Assembly (NCBI GenBank): GCA_017543905.1
Contig: JAFYFC010000023.1
Span: 124,001 to 188,000 of the forward strand
Direction of reading: 5' to 3'
Source: Clostridia bacterium
GTDB taxonomy: Bacteria; Bacillota; Clostridia; Christensenellales; Aristaeellaceae
Length of the DNA: 64,000 bases
The stretch's first letter is position 1; each line of letters starts with the position of its first letter. The notes under the pieces are model-generated. The model was not told the origin of the DNA. It saw only the letters and a program-made list of their open reading frames with translations, and made no database searches. Position numbers and translations under genes: made by a program. This document shows positions 49,868 through 59,203 of the stretch, one piece after another.

Positions 49868-52333
49868 TTACCTGCACGTCGTGCAATACCCGAAGGAGTT
49901 TATGTCGCGGCTCAGAGACGCGCCGTGGAAGTAATGCTGTACGTCCGCAAGGCTTTCGGCTTGCCTGAGCGGGTGTCCGGAGGGTATGTATATAACGCCG
50001 TAGGAGCGCGTGGAGGCGCAGTTTGCCGTGGCGCGCTTCTTCGAGCGCGTGCACAGGGTAACTATTCTGTGCATGTTGCACTCCACGGTAGGCTGAGTGC
50101 CGTAGAGATAATAATCCGTGTTTACGCCGTAATTGTCCACGTCCCTGCGGCAGGCCTCGGTAGGCTTCATGCCGCTTACCGCGCACGCTTCCGCGCGCAC
50201 GAGCCCGTAAGTCTGGTACGTGCCCTCCATAATCGGCTTGTCCTGAGTGATGCCCTTCAGCGTGTGCACCTTGCTCATTATGCTCGCCCACAGCGGCGCG
50301 GCATACTGTCCGCCGGTCGCGTCCGCCACGAGCGGCTTGTAATTGTCGTGTCCTATCCATACCGCGCAGGAATAATACGCCGTCATTCCCGCAAAGAAAA
50401 CTCCGCACGCGTCAGAGTTCGTGCCGGTTTTGCCCGCAACGGTAAAACGGCCGAATCTCGCGTTGCCGCCCGTACCGTTCGGCCCGTTTACGCAGCCCGT
50501 GAGCACGTCCACGAGCAAAAACGCCGTGGATGGCTTGAACGCCTGACGGGACAGCTGTACGTCTGTAACGTTTATGTACGGCGTTTTCTGATCGTTATAC
50601 AATACCTGCGTGAAGGTATAGCTTTCAAGATATTCGCCCTTGTTCGCAATAGCCCCGAAGGCGTCCGCCATCTCTATTACGGATATGCCGCTTGAGCCCA
50701 GCGCAAGGCCGGAGCCGGTAGCCTGTATGTGCTTTGATGATATTCCGAGCCTGAGCAGATAGCTTACGGAGGTCTGTATCCCCACATACTGATACAGCGC
50801 CTGCGCCGTGGCGTAGTTGTAGGATTTGTTTATCGCGACGCGCATGCTCTCCGTGCCGGACCAGCTGCCCCCGCCGTAGTTCGTGGGATAGCCGGCCTCG
50901 CTGTCCCAGCCGTCTATCGGAATAGGGAGATTGAGCACAGGCGTCGCCGGCGAATAGCCCAGATCGAACGCGGGGCCGTATACCGAAAGGGGCTTCAGGG
51001 ACGAGCCGACCGGCATGCTCGTCTGATACGCGCGGTTCAGCTGCTTGCGCGCCGTGGGCTCGCTTCTGCCGCCCACTACCGCAAGCAGCTCTCCGGTGTG
51101 CCAGTCCATGACCGCGCACGACGCCTGAGGCTGAATCAGGTCTATATATTCACCGTTGTCGAGCGTACGCTTGTAGCGGTCGGAGGTATAGCGGGTGTAG
51201 GGATAATGATGCCAGTCGGTGATTATCTGCTGTACGGATTTCTGTATTTCAGGGTCGAGGCAGGTATAAATGTGATAGCCGCCCGTGCGCAGCTTGTTTT
51301 CCATAAGAGAACGGTTGTACGAGGTATCCTCCAGCTGCTCCACGCGCAGCATCTTGGTGACCACGTCGTAAATTGCGTATTCAACGTAATACGCGTTGTC
51401 GTACATCTCCTGCGTGCTGCCCTTCTGAAGCACCGCGAGCTCTGTTTCCTCCTCCGGGGACACCTTGCGCTCGTCCACGTCCTTGTAGCGCGCGTAAGCG
51501 TATTCGGCTTCGGTAATAAAGCCCTGCTCGCGCATAAGCTCCAGCACGTAATTCGCGCCGCTCTTGGTGACCCACGGCGTTTCTCTTATGTATTTGTTGG
51601 AGCGCGGATTGTAGCGGGAGGGGTTTTGTATCATGCGCGCGAGTATCGCGCATTCGCTGAGCGTAAGCTCGGCAAGCTCCTTGCCGAAATAATCCTGCGC
51701 GGCGGTTTTCACGCCGTACAGCGAACCGCCCATGTATACGACGTTAAGGTATTCTACCAGTATAAGCTCCTTCGCCGCGCGGCTGTCGCCGCCCCAGAGG
51801 CGGGTGAGCGTCTCCTCGAGCTCGAGCGCCAGATACGCCTCCTGTACCTTGCGCTTGTAGGTCTGCTCGCTGGTAAGCATGGTCTGCTTTATGAGCTGGC
51901 AGGTTATGGTGCTGCCGCCCTGGTTCCGTCCGGAAATCACGTTGCCGACGAACGCGCCGATATAGCGTTTGAGATCGATGCCCGAATGCTGCCAAAAGCG
52001 CGCGTCCTCTACAGCGATCACCGCGTTTATAAGGTTCTGCGGCAATTCGTCGTACGTGCAGTACACGCGGTTTTCCGTGCCGCGGAAGGTGGTTATGAGA
52101 TCGCCGTTTTTATCGTACAGAAACGACGTCTGCGCCTGAGAGTCGAATATGTCGAGGTCGATATCCGGTACGGTATCCACCCACGCCTTGGCGATGCCCA
52201 TAACCAGACCCGCGCAGGAGAAGCACACCACAAGCATAAGCAGCGCCAGCATTTTGAATGTAGTGACCAGCGTCGACAGTATAAAGCTTTTGAATTCTCC
52301 CCTCGCCACGAAAAGCGGCCGCTGCTTGCTCAT
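49868..52333 (-). CDS. pbpA: bifunctional penicillin-binding protein 1A
   Basis: An 821-residue class A PBP that polymerises and cross-links peptidoglycan. An N-terminal transmembrane helix (LALLMLVVCFSCAGLVMG) is followed by the GT51 glycosyltransferase domain (EDARFWQHSGID, GGSTITCQLIKQ). The transpeptidase domain has SSLK (MPVGSSLKP), SYN and KTG (AGKTGTNSD) motifs in order. All three transpeptidase motifs are intact. GGAGAGG precedes ATG 52333. The downstream gene is the YdcF-like membrane protein. Confidence 0.95.
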   Translation of the reverse strand: MSKQRPLFVARGEFKSFILSTLVTTFKMLALLMLVVCFSCAGLVMGIAKAWVDTVPDIDLDIFDSQAQTSFLYDKNGDLITTFRGTENRVYCTYDELPQNLINAVIAVEDARFWQHSGIDLKRYIGAFVGNVISGRNQGGSTITCQLIKQTMLTSEQTYKRKVQEAYLALELEETLTRLWGGDSRAAKELILVEYLNVVYMGGSLYGVKTAAQDYFGKELAELTLSECAILARMIQNPSRYNPRSNKYIRETPWVTKSGANYVLELMREQGFITEAEYAYARYKDVDERKVSPEEETELAVLQKGSTQEMYDNAYYVEYAIYDVVTKMLRVEQLEDTSYNRSLMENKLRTGGYHIYTCLDPEIQKSVQQIITDWHHYPYTRYTSDRYKRTLDNGEYIDLIQPQASCAVMDWHTGELLAVVGGRSEPTARKQLNRAYQTSMPVGSSLKPLSVYGPAFDLGYSPATPVLNLPIPIDGWDSEAGYPTNYGGGSWSGTESMRVAINKSYNYATAQALYQYVGIQTSVSYLLRLGISSKHIQATGSGLALGSSGISVIEMADAFGAIANKGEYLESYTFTQVLYNDQKTPYINVTDVQLSRQAFKPSTAFLLVDVLTGCVNGPNGTGGNARFGRFTVAGKTGTNSDACGVFFAGMTAYYSCAVWIGHDNYKPLVADATGGQYAAPLWASIMSKVHTLKGITQDKPIMEGTYQTYGLVRAEACAVSGMKPTEACRRDVDNYGVNTDYYLYGTQPTVECNMHRIVTLCTRSKKRATANCASTRSYGVIYIPSGHPLRQAESLADVQHYFHGASLSRDINSFGYCTTCR

Positions 52334-52462
52334 ATGCCTCTCCGAAAAATACGAATATACATATGCATTATATCACACCCGCCTGTTAATTGCACGCGCG
52401 TAAATATATATTAACAATCAGGGCGCAAAATCGCAAAACAAAGTTCATAAATCGCATTGAAA

Positions 52463-52497
52463 GACGGCGCAGCGGTTTACCAAATCGCTGCGCCGTC
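52463..52497 (-). terminator. terminator of the GH31-DegV unit
   Basis: 12-bp stem GACGGCGCAGCG / CGCTGCGCCGTC with an 11-nt loop, followed on the minus strand by TTTC. Confidence 0.75.
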
Positions 52498-52520
52498 TAT
52501 ACGGTATATGTATCGCTTGC

Positions 52521-53417
52521 TTATTTATGCGCGTCGGGCAGACGTTCGTCTCCGAGGAAAAATACCGCGACTGTACCGGGGCCGCTGTGAGAAGCGATGA
52601 TAGTGCCTATATCGCACATACGTATCTCGCCCTGAATCTTTGGAAAGCGCTGCCTGACCGCCGCGCGGGTCTGCTCAGCTATGTCCGGGCAGTCGGAATT
52701 GCAGATAAAGCATTTGCCGGAATACTCGCGCCCGTTTCGCACGTGCGCCTCCATCGTATCGAGCGTCGTCTGTATCGCGTTCTTTTTGCCGCGCACCTTG
52801 TCGTATGCGATTATCCTGCCCGCGTCGTCGAGGCGCATTATCGGGCAGATGCCGAGTATCGAGCCTATCGTCGCCGCCGCGCCGGAAACGCGCCCGCTGC
52901 GTTTGAAAAACTTGAGATCCGTCGAGAAAAACTGATGGTGCACGCAGCGGCGGTTGGCATTAAGCCAGTTTATGACTTCGTCCATGCTTGCGCCGGCCTC
53001 GCGCATGTCCGCCGCGTAATCCACAAGCAGCCCGTAGCCCGACGAAGAGCACAGGGAATCCACCACCTCGATGCGGCGGCCCGGATATCTCCTGCGCAGC
53101 TCCTCAGCCGCTAAAAACGCGTTGTTTACAGACGCGGTCATGCCGGAGCCGAACGCGATGTGAAGCAGGTCACCGTTTTTTACCAGCGGTTCGAAAAACT
53201 CTATGTATTGCTCGAAGTTCAGCTGCGAGGTCTTGGGCAAATGACCCTCGGCGAGCAGCTTGTAAAAGCCGGGAAGCGCTTCGGGATCGCGTCCCATATC
53301 GTCTGTGTACTCCCTGCCGTCTACGCTGTAGGTATAAAACAGCACCGGCAGTCCCCTGCCGTTTACGTATGACCACGGCAGATCCACGGTCGATTCACAT
53401 GACAGCTTGTAATTCAT
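52521..53417 (-). CDS. DegV-family (FakB-type) lipid-binding protein
   Basis: A 298-residue DegV-fold protein (KLSCESTVDLPWSYV, then SSSGYGLLVDYAADM). FakB proteins of this family bind fatty acids and present them to FakA for phosphorylation. FakA is encoded at 38438. AGGAGG precedes ATG 53417. It follows the GH31 gene by 41 nt and precedes a terminator. Confidence 0.9.
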   Translation of the reverse strand: MNYKLSCESTVDLPWSYVNGRGLPVLFYTYSVDGREYTDDMGRDPEALPGFYKLLAEGHLPKTSQLNFEQYIEFFEPLVKNGDLLHIAFGSGMTASVNNAFLAAEELRRRYPGRRIEVVDSLCSSSGYGLLVDYAADMREAGASMDEVINWLNANRRCVHHQFFSTDLKFFKRSGRVSGAAATIGSILGICPIMRLDDAGRIIAYDKVRGKKNAIQTTLDTMEAHVRNGREYSGKCFICNSDCPDIAEQTRAAVRQRFPKIQGEIRMCDIGTIIASHSGPGTVAVFFLGDERLPDAHK

Positions 53418-53458
53418 ACGCCGCCTCCTGTCTGCAGAACTTTTGCGTTCGATCTGTG

Positions 53459-55693
53459 CTAAAAACGGATTATTGCCTGCCTGCCGGTTCCCGCGTCAAA
53501 CGTTATGCGGCGGTTTTCATATGTAAAGCCGCATTCTTCTCCGTCTACGCACACGGACAGCGGCTTCTCCGGCATAAGCGCCGTGACCGTATATGTACGT
53601 TTATCGTTCATTCCGCCGAAGCTCCCTGTGCGCGCGCCGATATTGAGCGTGATCATGCCTTCTTTTCGCGTAAGCCTGATGCGGGTCCTGGCGATTTCTC
53701 CGGAGAGGTATTTCTGTGTACGCCCGTCGTCCTCATACAGCGTATATTCCGTATCGCAGTCCCGGACGGGATAGATTTCAAGGAACAGGCGCTCGTCGTC
53801 TTTGCAGTCTGTGTAAAGCTTCTCCGCCTGAGTCGGGATTATGGCGCCGTTTCTTATGTACAGCGGGCCGCCCCTGTCCTCCGGCACGTTTACCGGCAGC
53901 TCCACTCCGCCTTCCGCGACGCTGTCCGTCCACGCGTCTATCCACGTTTCGCCCGCCGGCAGATAAATGCTGTCAGAGAAGCTTCCCACGAGATACATGT
54001 CTCCGAACATGTATTCGCACGTCGCGTTTTCAAGCCGCTCCTCGTCAAACTCCATAGGCATCGCGCGCACTATGGGCGTGCCGGTCAGATGGGTATGCAG
54101 CGCCGCGGAATAGATGTAGGGAAGCAGGTGATAACGCAGACGGTCGTAGAACGTGAACACTTTTTCGTTTTCATCGCCGGCCCACCACGGATGCGAATAA
54201 CCCGACCAGCTGTCAAGCTCGCACCAAGCGGTGAAGAAGCAGTAGTGAATGGTATGCTTTGCGAATATGTCCATGTCGCAGGTGATGTTGGACACGCCGG
54301 ACAGTCCGCAGTTCAGTATCCATACGAGCGTTTTGAAGCGTCCGCCCGAGTCTCCCGTGGTGCACGCGGAATACTTTTGTATGGAGGTATAGCCGCCCGA
54401 CAGGTGGTGCATAGGCCGCAGGTGCGTATACTCGCTGTAGCCCTCGTACATTTCCTTGCCGTAAAGCGTGGTCTGCAGCGAATGCATCTCCGCTTCCGTT
54501 CTTCCGTTTGCGTATACGCGCTTTTCGTCCGCGCTGTCTATCACCTTGCAAGGATCCATCTTAAAGCCTGCCGCGCCGTCGCACACGAAATCCTTCAGAT
54601 GCCTGAACCACGGCTCAAAGCCGAAATCGGTTTTGCTGCCCGCGCGGTTCTCCTGATTGGCGGTAAAGTCGTACCTGCAGCACAGCCATAGCAGCAGATT
54701 GAAGCCGTAGCGCTTGAGCGCAGTTGAAAACAGGCGTTCGCGCGGCTGATGAGCGGTAAATTCCTCCTCTGTTTTGCGCATCCAGTCGCAGATGTAGAAG
54801 CGCTGTATGTTCCATTTCTTCTCTGTCGAAAAATCGTAGCGTTTCTCCATCCAGCCCGGCTCGAGGGATATCGAGTCGCAGGGAATGCGCTTTTCGCGGA
54901 AGGTCGCAGCGTCGCGCATCACCTCGAACTGATCCGCGTTGAACTGCTCTATGAACATGAGCCCGTACGCCCACTTTGGCAGCACCATGCAACGTCCGGT
55001 CACGTAAGTAAAGCGCTCCAGCAACGCCTTAAGGCTCACGCCCGCATAGATAAAGAAATCTATGTCTCCGTCCGGCAGATACCAGGTGACCGCGTTTTCG
55101 TCCGCACAGGTCACGTCCACCCCGTGCCAGAAGGTGGTGTTCAGGCTGACGGCGTAGCCCTCCTTAGTCATTATATAAGGGATGACTACCTCGCTTTTTG
55201 TGTATATGACCCGCTGCAGGTATGTTTTGCCGTTCAAAACGAGCCTGTCGGTATTGCTTTCGCCGAGCCCGTAGAATTTTTCGCCGCAGGTATTCAATGT
55301 GAAGCATTTGGGAGATTTCTCGAAATCCGCATATATGCTTTCGTCGTTCGTCTCGTCCCCTACTATCTGCTTGCGCTCAGGACGCAAGCCATTCAGCTTT
55401 TCGTCAAAGTACGCTTTCTTTGCCGCGATATCAGAATTGTCAAGCGATATCGTGCGTTTCGTGCGCGGGGTCTCAAGGCATATCATGCCGTCCGCATAGC
55501 TTACGGAAAGCTCACCCGCTCGCACGCCGCCCGGTGCGTATTCACCCGCGTCCGCGTCCGGCTTTGTGAAAATCCCGTAGCGTTCGAACAGCGTTTCTTC
55601 GTTCGCATTCGAGAGTCTTACCCTGACCGTATTTTCGGAAAAGACCGACAGGGTCAGGCGACCGGCCGAGGTTTCAAACACCGCCTGTTTCAT
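53459..55693 (-). CDS. glycoside hydrolase family 31 (alpha-glucosidase/xylosidase)
   Basis: A 744-residue GH31 enzyme. It contains the catalytic nucleophile segment GFKMDPCK, a GLSGVSNITCDMD segment near the acid/base region, and N- and C-terminal beta-sandwich domains as in alpha-xylosidases. It releases alpha-glucose or alpha-xylose from oligosaccharides; specificity cannot be settled here. No signal peptide, so it is cytoplasmic. GGAGGTG precedes ATG 55693. Confidence 0.9.
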   Translation of the reverse strand: MKQAVFETSAGRLTLSVFSENTVRVRLSNANEETLFERYGIFTKPDADAGEYAPGGVRAGELSVSYADGMICLETPRTKRTISLDNSDIAAKKAYFDEKLNGLRPERKQIVGDETNDESIYADFEKSPKCFTLNTCGEKFYGLGESNTDRLVLNGKTYLQRVIYTKSEVVIPYIMTKEGYAVSLNTTFWHGVDVTCADENAVTWYLPDGDIDFFIYAGVSLKALLERFTYVTGRCMVLPKWAYGLMFIEQFNADQFEVMRDAATFREKRIPCDSISLEPGWMEKRYDFSTEKKWNIQRFYICDWMRKTEEEFTAHQPRERLFSTALKRYGFNLLLWLCCRYDFTANQENRAGSKTDFGFEPWFRHLKDFVCDGAAGFKMDPCKVIDSADEKRVYANGRTEAEMHSLQTTLYGKEMYEGYSEYTHLRPMHHLSGGYTSIQKYSACTTGDSGGRFKTLVWILNCGLSGVSNITCDMDIFAKHTIHYCFFTAWCELDSWSGYSHPWWAGDENEKVFTFYDRLRYHLLPYIYSAALHTHLTGTPIVRAMPMEFDEERLENATCEYMFGDMYLVGSFSDSIYLPAGETWIDAWTDSVAEGGVELPVNVPEDRGGPLYIRNGAIIPTQAEKLYTDCKDDERLFLEIYPVRDCDTEYTLYEDDGRTQKYLSGEIARTRIRLTRKEGMITLNIGARTGSFGGMNDKRTYTVTALMPEKPLSVCVDGEECGFTYENRRITFDAGTGRQAIIRF

Positions 55694-55723
55694 TTATGCG
55701 CACCTCCATAGCTTTATGCGTAC

Positions 55724-55752
55724 ATTATACTCCCCCGCGCAGCGCGTTTCAA
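55724..55752 (-). promoter_or_regulatory. promoter of the GH31-DegV unit
   Basis: TTGAAA (55747-55752), 17-nt spacer and TATAAT (55724-55729) on the minus strand. Confidence 0.75.
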
Positions 55753-55854
55753 GCCTTTTCCGTGTATATTCTTACCGCAAAATTAACCGCCCGCAATATG
55801 TTAATATCCTTATATATATGCTATACTTTCCACATTCTGAAAACCGAGGGCCAT

Positions 55855-57312
55855 ATGAAACACAGACTGTCCGCAAGCGGCTTACTAAAACCATATATCG
55901 GCGACAGGGCGTTTTATGCTTCCGTCATGGCGATCATAGTGCCTATAGTTATACAAAGCAGCATCTCGAACTTCGTGAACCTGCTGGACAACCTGATGGT
56001 CGGTTCCGTGGGCGAAGCTCAGATGAACGGCGTGTCGATAAGCAACAACCTGATCTTCGTATACAATCTTGCTATATTCGGCGGCATGAGCGGCGCTACG
56101 ATATTTGCCGCGCAGTTTTTCGGCGCGGGCGACAAAAAAGGCGTACGACACTCCTTCCGTTATTCGCTGATAGTCGGCGCTGTGGTGACAGGCGCGGCGT
56201 TAATCGTACTCACGGTACTGCGGGACACGCTTTTGTCGCTGTGGATAAATCCCGAAACCTTCGACGACGCGCAGAAGCAGGCAGCGGAGCTGCTCAAGGC
56301 CGAGGAAACGCTCGCTGCCGGACGGGCGTATCTCGACATTATGCTGTGGGGACTTGCGCCGTTCGCGCTCACGAACGCCTATGCCGGCATACTCAGAACG
56401 ACCGGAGACACGAAGCTGCCGATGGTCGCTTCGGTCGTGAGCGTGTTTACAAATCTCGTGCTCAACTATCTGCTGATATTCGATCACGGCCCGTTCAAGG
56501 GGCTGGGCGTAAAGGGCGCCGCGATCGCCACGGTGACGGCAAGGTATGTCGAGCTTGCGATAATACTTTTCTGTTCGCATTCCCGCGTGAGGCTCGGCGG
56601 CGCGTACGCGTTTCTTGACGGCGCCTACAAGCGCTTTTCGATACCCGGAAAGCTGCTCAAAAGCATGTTTGTAAAAGGCCTGCCGCTGCTTATTAACGAG
56701 CTTCTGTGGTCCTCCGGCATGACGATGCTTTCGCGCATATATTCTCTGCGCGGTCTTACCGTCGTAAACGCTTACACGATCACCTCCACGCTCGTGAACA
56801 TATTCAACGTGCTGTTCGCTTCGATGGGCACCGCCGCCAGCGTTATGGTCGGGCGCAGCCTCGGCGCGAACGACATTGGCGGCGCGAAGGACAACGCAAG
56901 AAAGATAATCGCCTTCGAGGAAATGATATGCGTGGGCACGTGCATCGTGCTTCTGCTGACCGCAAACTTCCTGCCGCTCGTGTATACGAAAAGCTCATTA
57001 GAAGCCAAGGCACTGGCGACCCGGCTTATACGCATATGCGGACTCGTGTTGCCGCTGCAGGGCTTCGCCCACTGCACGTATTTTATTCTGCGCTCAGGAG
57101 GCAAAACTGTAATAACCTTCCTGTTCGACAGCGTGTATACATGGGCAGTGCCGGTTCCCCTCGCGTTCCTGCTGATAAAGTGCGAGACGCTGGGCATAGT
57201 AGCGATTTACGCCATATGCTCCTCAGCAGAGATAATCAAGGACGTCCTCGGCTATATACTGCTTAAAAAAGGAGTCTGGATACATAATATAGTATCCGGC
57301 ACTGAAGATTAA
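55855..57312 (+). CDS. MATE-family efflux transporter
   Basis: A 485-residue membrane protein with about twelve helices in two repeats (e.g. ASVMAIIVPIVIQSSISNF and SMFVKGLPLLINELLWSSG). FGGMSGATIFAAQFFGAGD and ASVMVGRSLGAND are the paired MATE signatures of the two halves. It exports drugs or metabolites using a proton or sodium gradient. ATG 55855 has GAGGG upstream; earlier in-frame starts lie within the divergent promoter region. The 57313-57472 interval shows no gene. Confidence 0.92.
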   Translation: MKHRLSASGLLKPYIGDRAFYASVMAIIVPIVIQSSISNFVNLLDNLMVGSVGEAQMNGVSISNNLIFVYNLAIFGGMSGATIFAAQFFGAGDKKGVRHSFRYSLIVGAVVTGAALIVLTVLRDTLLSLWINPETFDDAQKQAAELLKAEETLAAGRAYLDIMLWGLAPFALTNAYAGILRTTGDTKLPMVASVVSVFTNLVLNYLLIFDHGPFKGLGVKGAAIATVTARYVELAIILFCSHSRVRLGGAYAFLDGAYKRFSIPGKLLKSMFVKGLPLLINELLWSSGMTMLSRIYSLRGLTVVNAYTITSTLVNIFNVLFASMGTAASVMVGRSLGANDIGGAKDNARKIIAFEEMICVGTCIVLLLTANFLPLVYTKSSLEAKALATRLIRICGLVLPLQGFAHCTYFILRSGGKTVITFLFDSVYTWAVPVPLAFLLIKCETLGIVAIYAICSSAEIIKDVLGYILLKKGVWIHNIVSGTED

Positions 57313-57472
57313 GCGCGGCAAGGTTAATGCATTTTTTCTGTATATATGCATAAACGGTGCATAAACGCTATGAATAATCCCGTTTCTGACGGATTATTTA
57401 CATATATGATATGGATTTACGCCTGACGTTATGGCATAATATTCAAATATTGCTGCGGAGGTATACGGATAC

Positions 57473-59203
57473 GTGAAAAATATGCTTAAATACATACGTC
57501 CATATCTGCTGTGGACGCTGCTGAGCCCCGCGTTCATGCTGCTTGAGGTATTCATGGACCTTTTGCAGCCTCAGCTCATGAGCAGGATAATCGACGTAGG
57601 CGTCAAAAATTCGGATACGGCCTATATCGTGCGCACCTGCATAATAATGGGCCTTGTGGCGCTTACGGGCGTCGTCGGCGGCGTAGGCAACATGATTTTT
57701 TCAACCAAGGCCAGCTACGGCTTCGCCAAGGATCTCAGAAGCGACGTATACCGCAAGATACAGTCGTTTTCGTTTGCTAATATCGACAATTTCAAAACCG
57801 GCTCGCTGGTCACGCGCACGACCAACGACATAACCCAGATACAAAACGCCTTCAGCACCTGCATCAGAATGCTCATCCGCTCGCCCTTTTTGTTCATAGG
57901 CGGCATAGTGATGGTGTGCACGATCAGCTGGGATCTGGCGCTGGTGGTCATATGCGCGATACCGGTGCTGGCTCTGTTCGTATGGTTCCTGCTTACAAAG
58001 GGCCGTCCGCTGTTCATGGGCATGCAGCAGAAGATGGACCGCGTCAACACCGTCATGCAGGAAAATCTGGCGGGCATACGCGTGATAAAGGCCTTCGGCA
58101 GAAGCGACTTCGAAAAGCAGAAATTCAAAACTGCGAACGACGATCTGTGCAACGCCTCGCTGAAGGCGATGCGCATGATGTCCCTGTCCTTCCCCGCGAT
58201 AAACCTTATAATGAACGTGACGATGATACTCATGTACACCTTCGGCGGGAAAATGGTGTTTAACGGCGCGCTCAAGCCCGGTCAGATAATGGCGTTTTCA
58301 AATTACGTGATGCAGATTCTGTTCTCGCTGACAATGTCCTCGTTCATGCTTATGTTCCTCTCGCGCGCGGGCGTATCGGTAAAGCGAGTAAACGAGGTTT
58401 TGAACACGCAGCCCGATGTATCGGACGGCACGAACAGGGACGCGCAGGTCACGCAGGGCATGGTAGAGTTTAAGGACGTGTCCTTCCGCTATCCGAATTC
58501 GGGCGGCGATCCCGTGCTCAGGCACATAAGCTTTACAGCCGCGCCCGGTGAAACAGTGGCTATACTCGGCGCGACAGGCTCCGGAAAGTCCACTCTCGTA
58601 AACCTTATTCCCCGCCTGTACGACGTTTCCGAGGGCGAGATACTGGTTGACGGCATAAACGTTAAGGAATACGAGCTTAACGCGCTGCGCGGCGGGATCG
58701 GCGTCGCCTTGCAGGAGAGCGTGCTGTTTACCGGCACTATAGACGAAAACCTGCACTGGGGCGACGACAGCGCAAGCGACGCCGTGATAAAAGAGGCCGC
58801 CGAAATCGCGCAAGCGGCTCCGTTCGTGTCCCGCCTGACGGACGGCTACGAGACCGCGCTCGGCCAAAGAGGCGTGAATCTTTCCGGCGGTCAGAAGCAG
58901 CGCCTGTGCATAGCGCGCGCGCTGGTCAAGCACCCGCGCATACTGATACTCGACGATTCCACCTCTGCGGTCGATCTTTCTACCGAGGCGAAGATACAAA
59001 CCGGTCTCAGGGAAGTGTTCGGCGATATGACCGTATTCATAATCGCCCAGAGGATCTCCTCCGTAATGGATGCAGACAGGATACTTCTTTTAGACAACGG
59101 CGAAATAATAGACACCGGCACGCATAACGAGCTTAAGCAAAGATGCGCGATCTACCGCGAGATTGTGTCCAGCCAGCTGGGAGAGGAGGCGCTTAAGGCA
59201 TGA
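57473..59203 (+). CDS. ABC exporter half-transporter A (degenerate site partner)
   Basis: A 576-residue half-transporter: six-helix membrane domain (~1-300), then the ATPase with LGATGSGKST (Walker A), LSGGQKQRLCIARAL (signature) and ILDDSTSAVD. In this Walker B the usual catalytic Glu is Asp, so its ATP site is likely inactive. This is typical of one half of heterodimeric exporters such as TM287/288. The GTG start has GGAGGT upstream. Its stop overlaps the partner's start (ATGA). Confidence 0.92.
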   Translation: MKNMLKYIRPYLLWTLLSPAFMLLEVFMDLLQPQLMSRIIDVGVKNSDTAYIVRTCIIMGLVALTGVVGGVGNMIFSTKASYGFAKDLRSDVYRKIQSFSFANIDNFKTGSLVTRTTNDITQIQNAFSTCIRMLIRSPFLFIGGIVMVCTISWDLALVVICAIPVLALFVWFLLTKGRPLFMGMQQKMDRVNTVMQENLAGIRVIKAFGRSDFEKQKFKTANDDLCNASLKAMRMMSLSFPAINLIMNVTMILMYTFGGKMVFNGALKPGQIMAFSNYVMQILFSLTMSSFMLMFLSRAGVSVKRVNEVLNTQPDVSDGTNRDAQVTQGMVEFKDVSFRYPNSGGDPVLRHISFTAAPGETVAILGATGSGKSTLVNLIPRLYDVSEGEILVDGINVKEYELNALRGGIGVALQESVLFTGTIDENLHWGDDSASDAVIKEAAEIAQAAPFVSRLTDGYETALGQRGVNLSGGQKQRLCIARALVKHPRILILDDSTSAVDLSTEAKIQTGLREVFGDMTVFIIAQRISSVMDADRILLLDNGEIIDTGTHNELKQRCAIYREIVSSQLGEEALKA

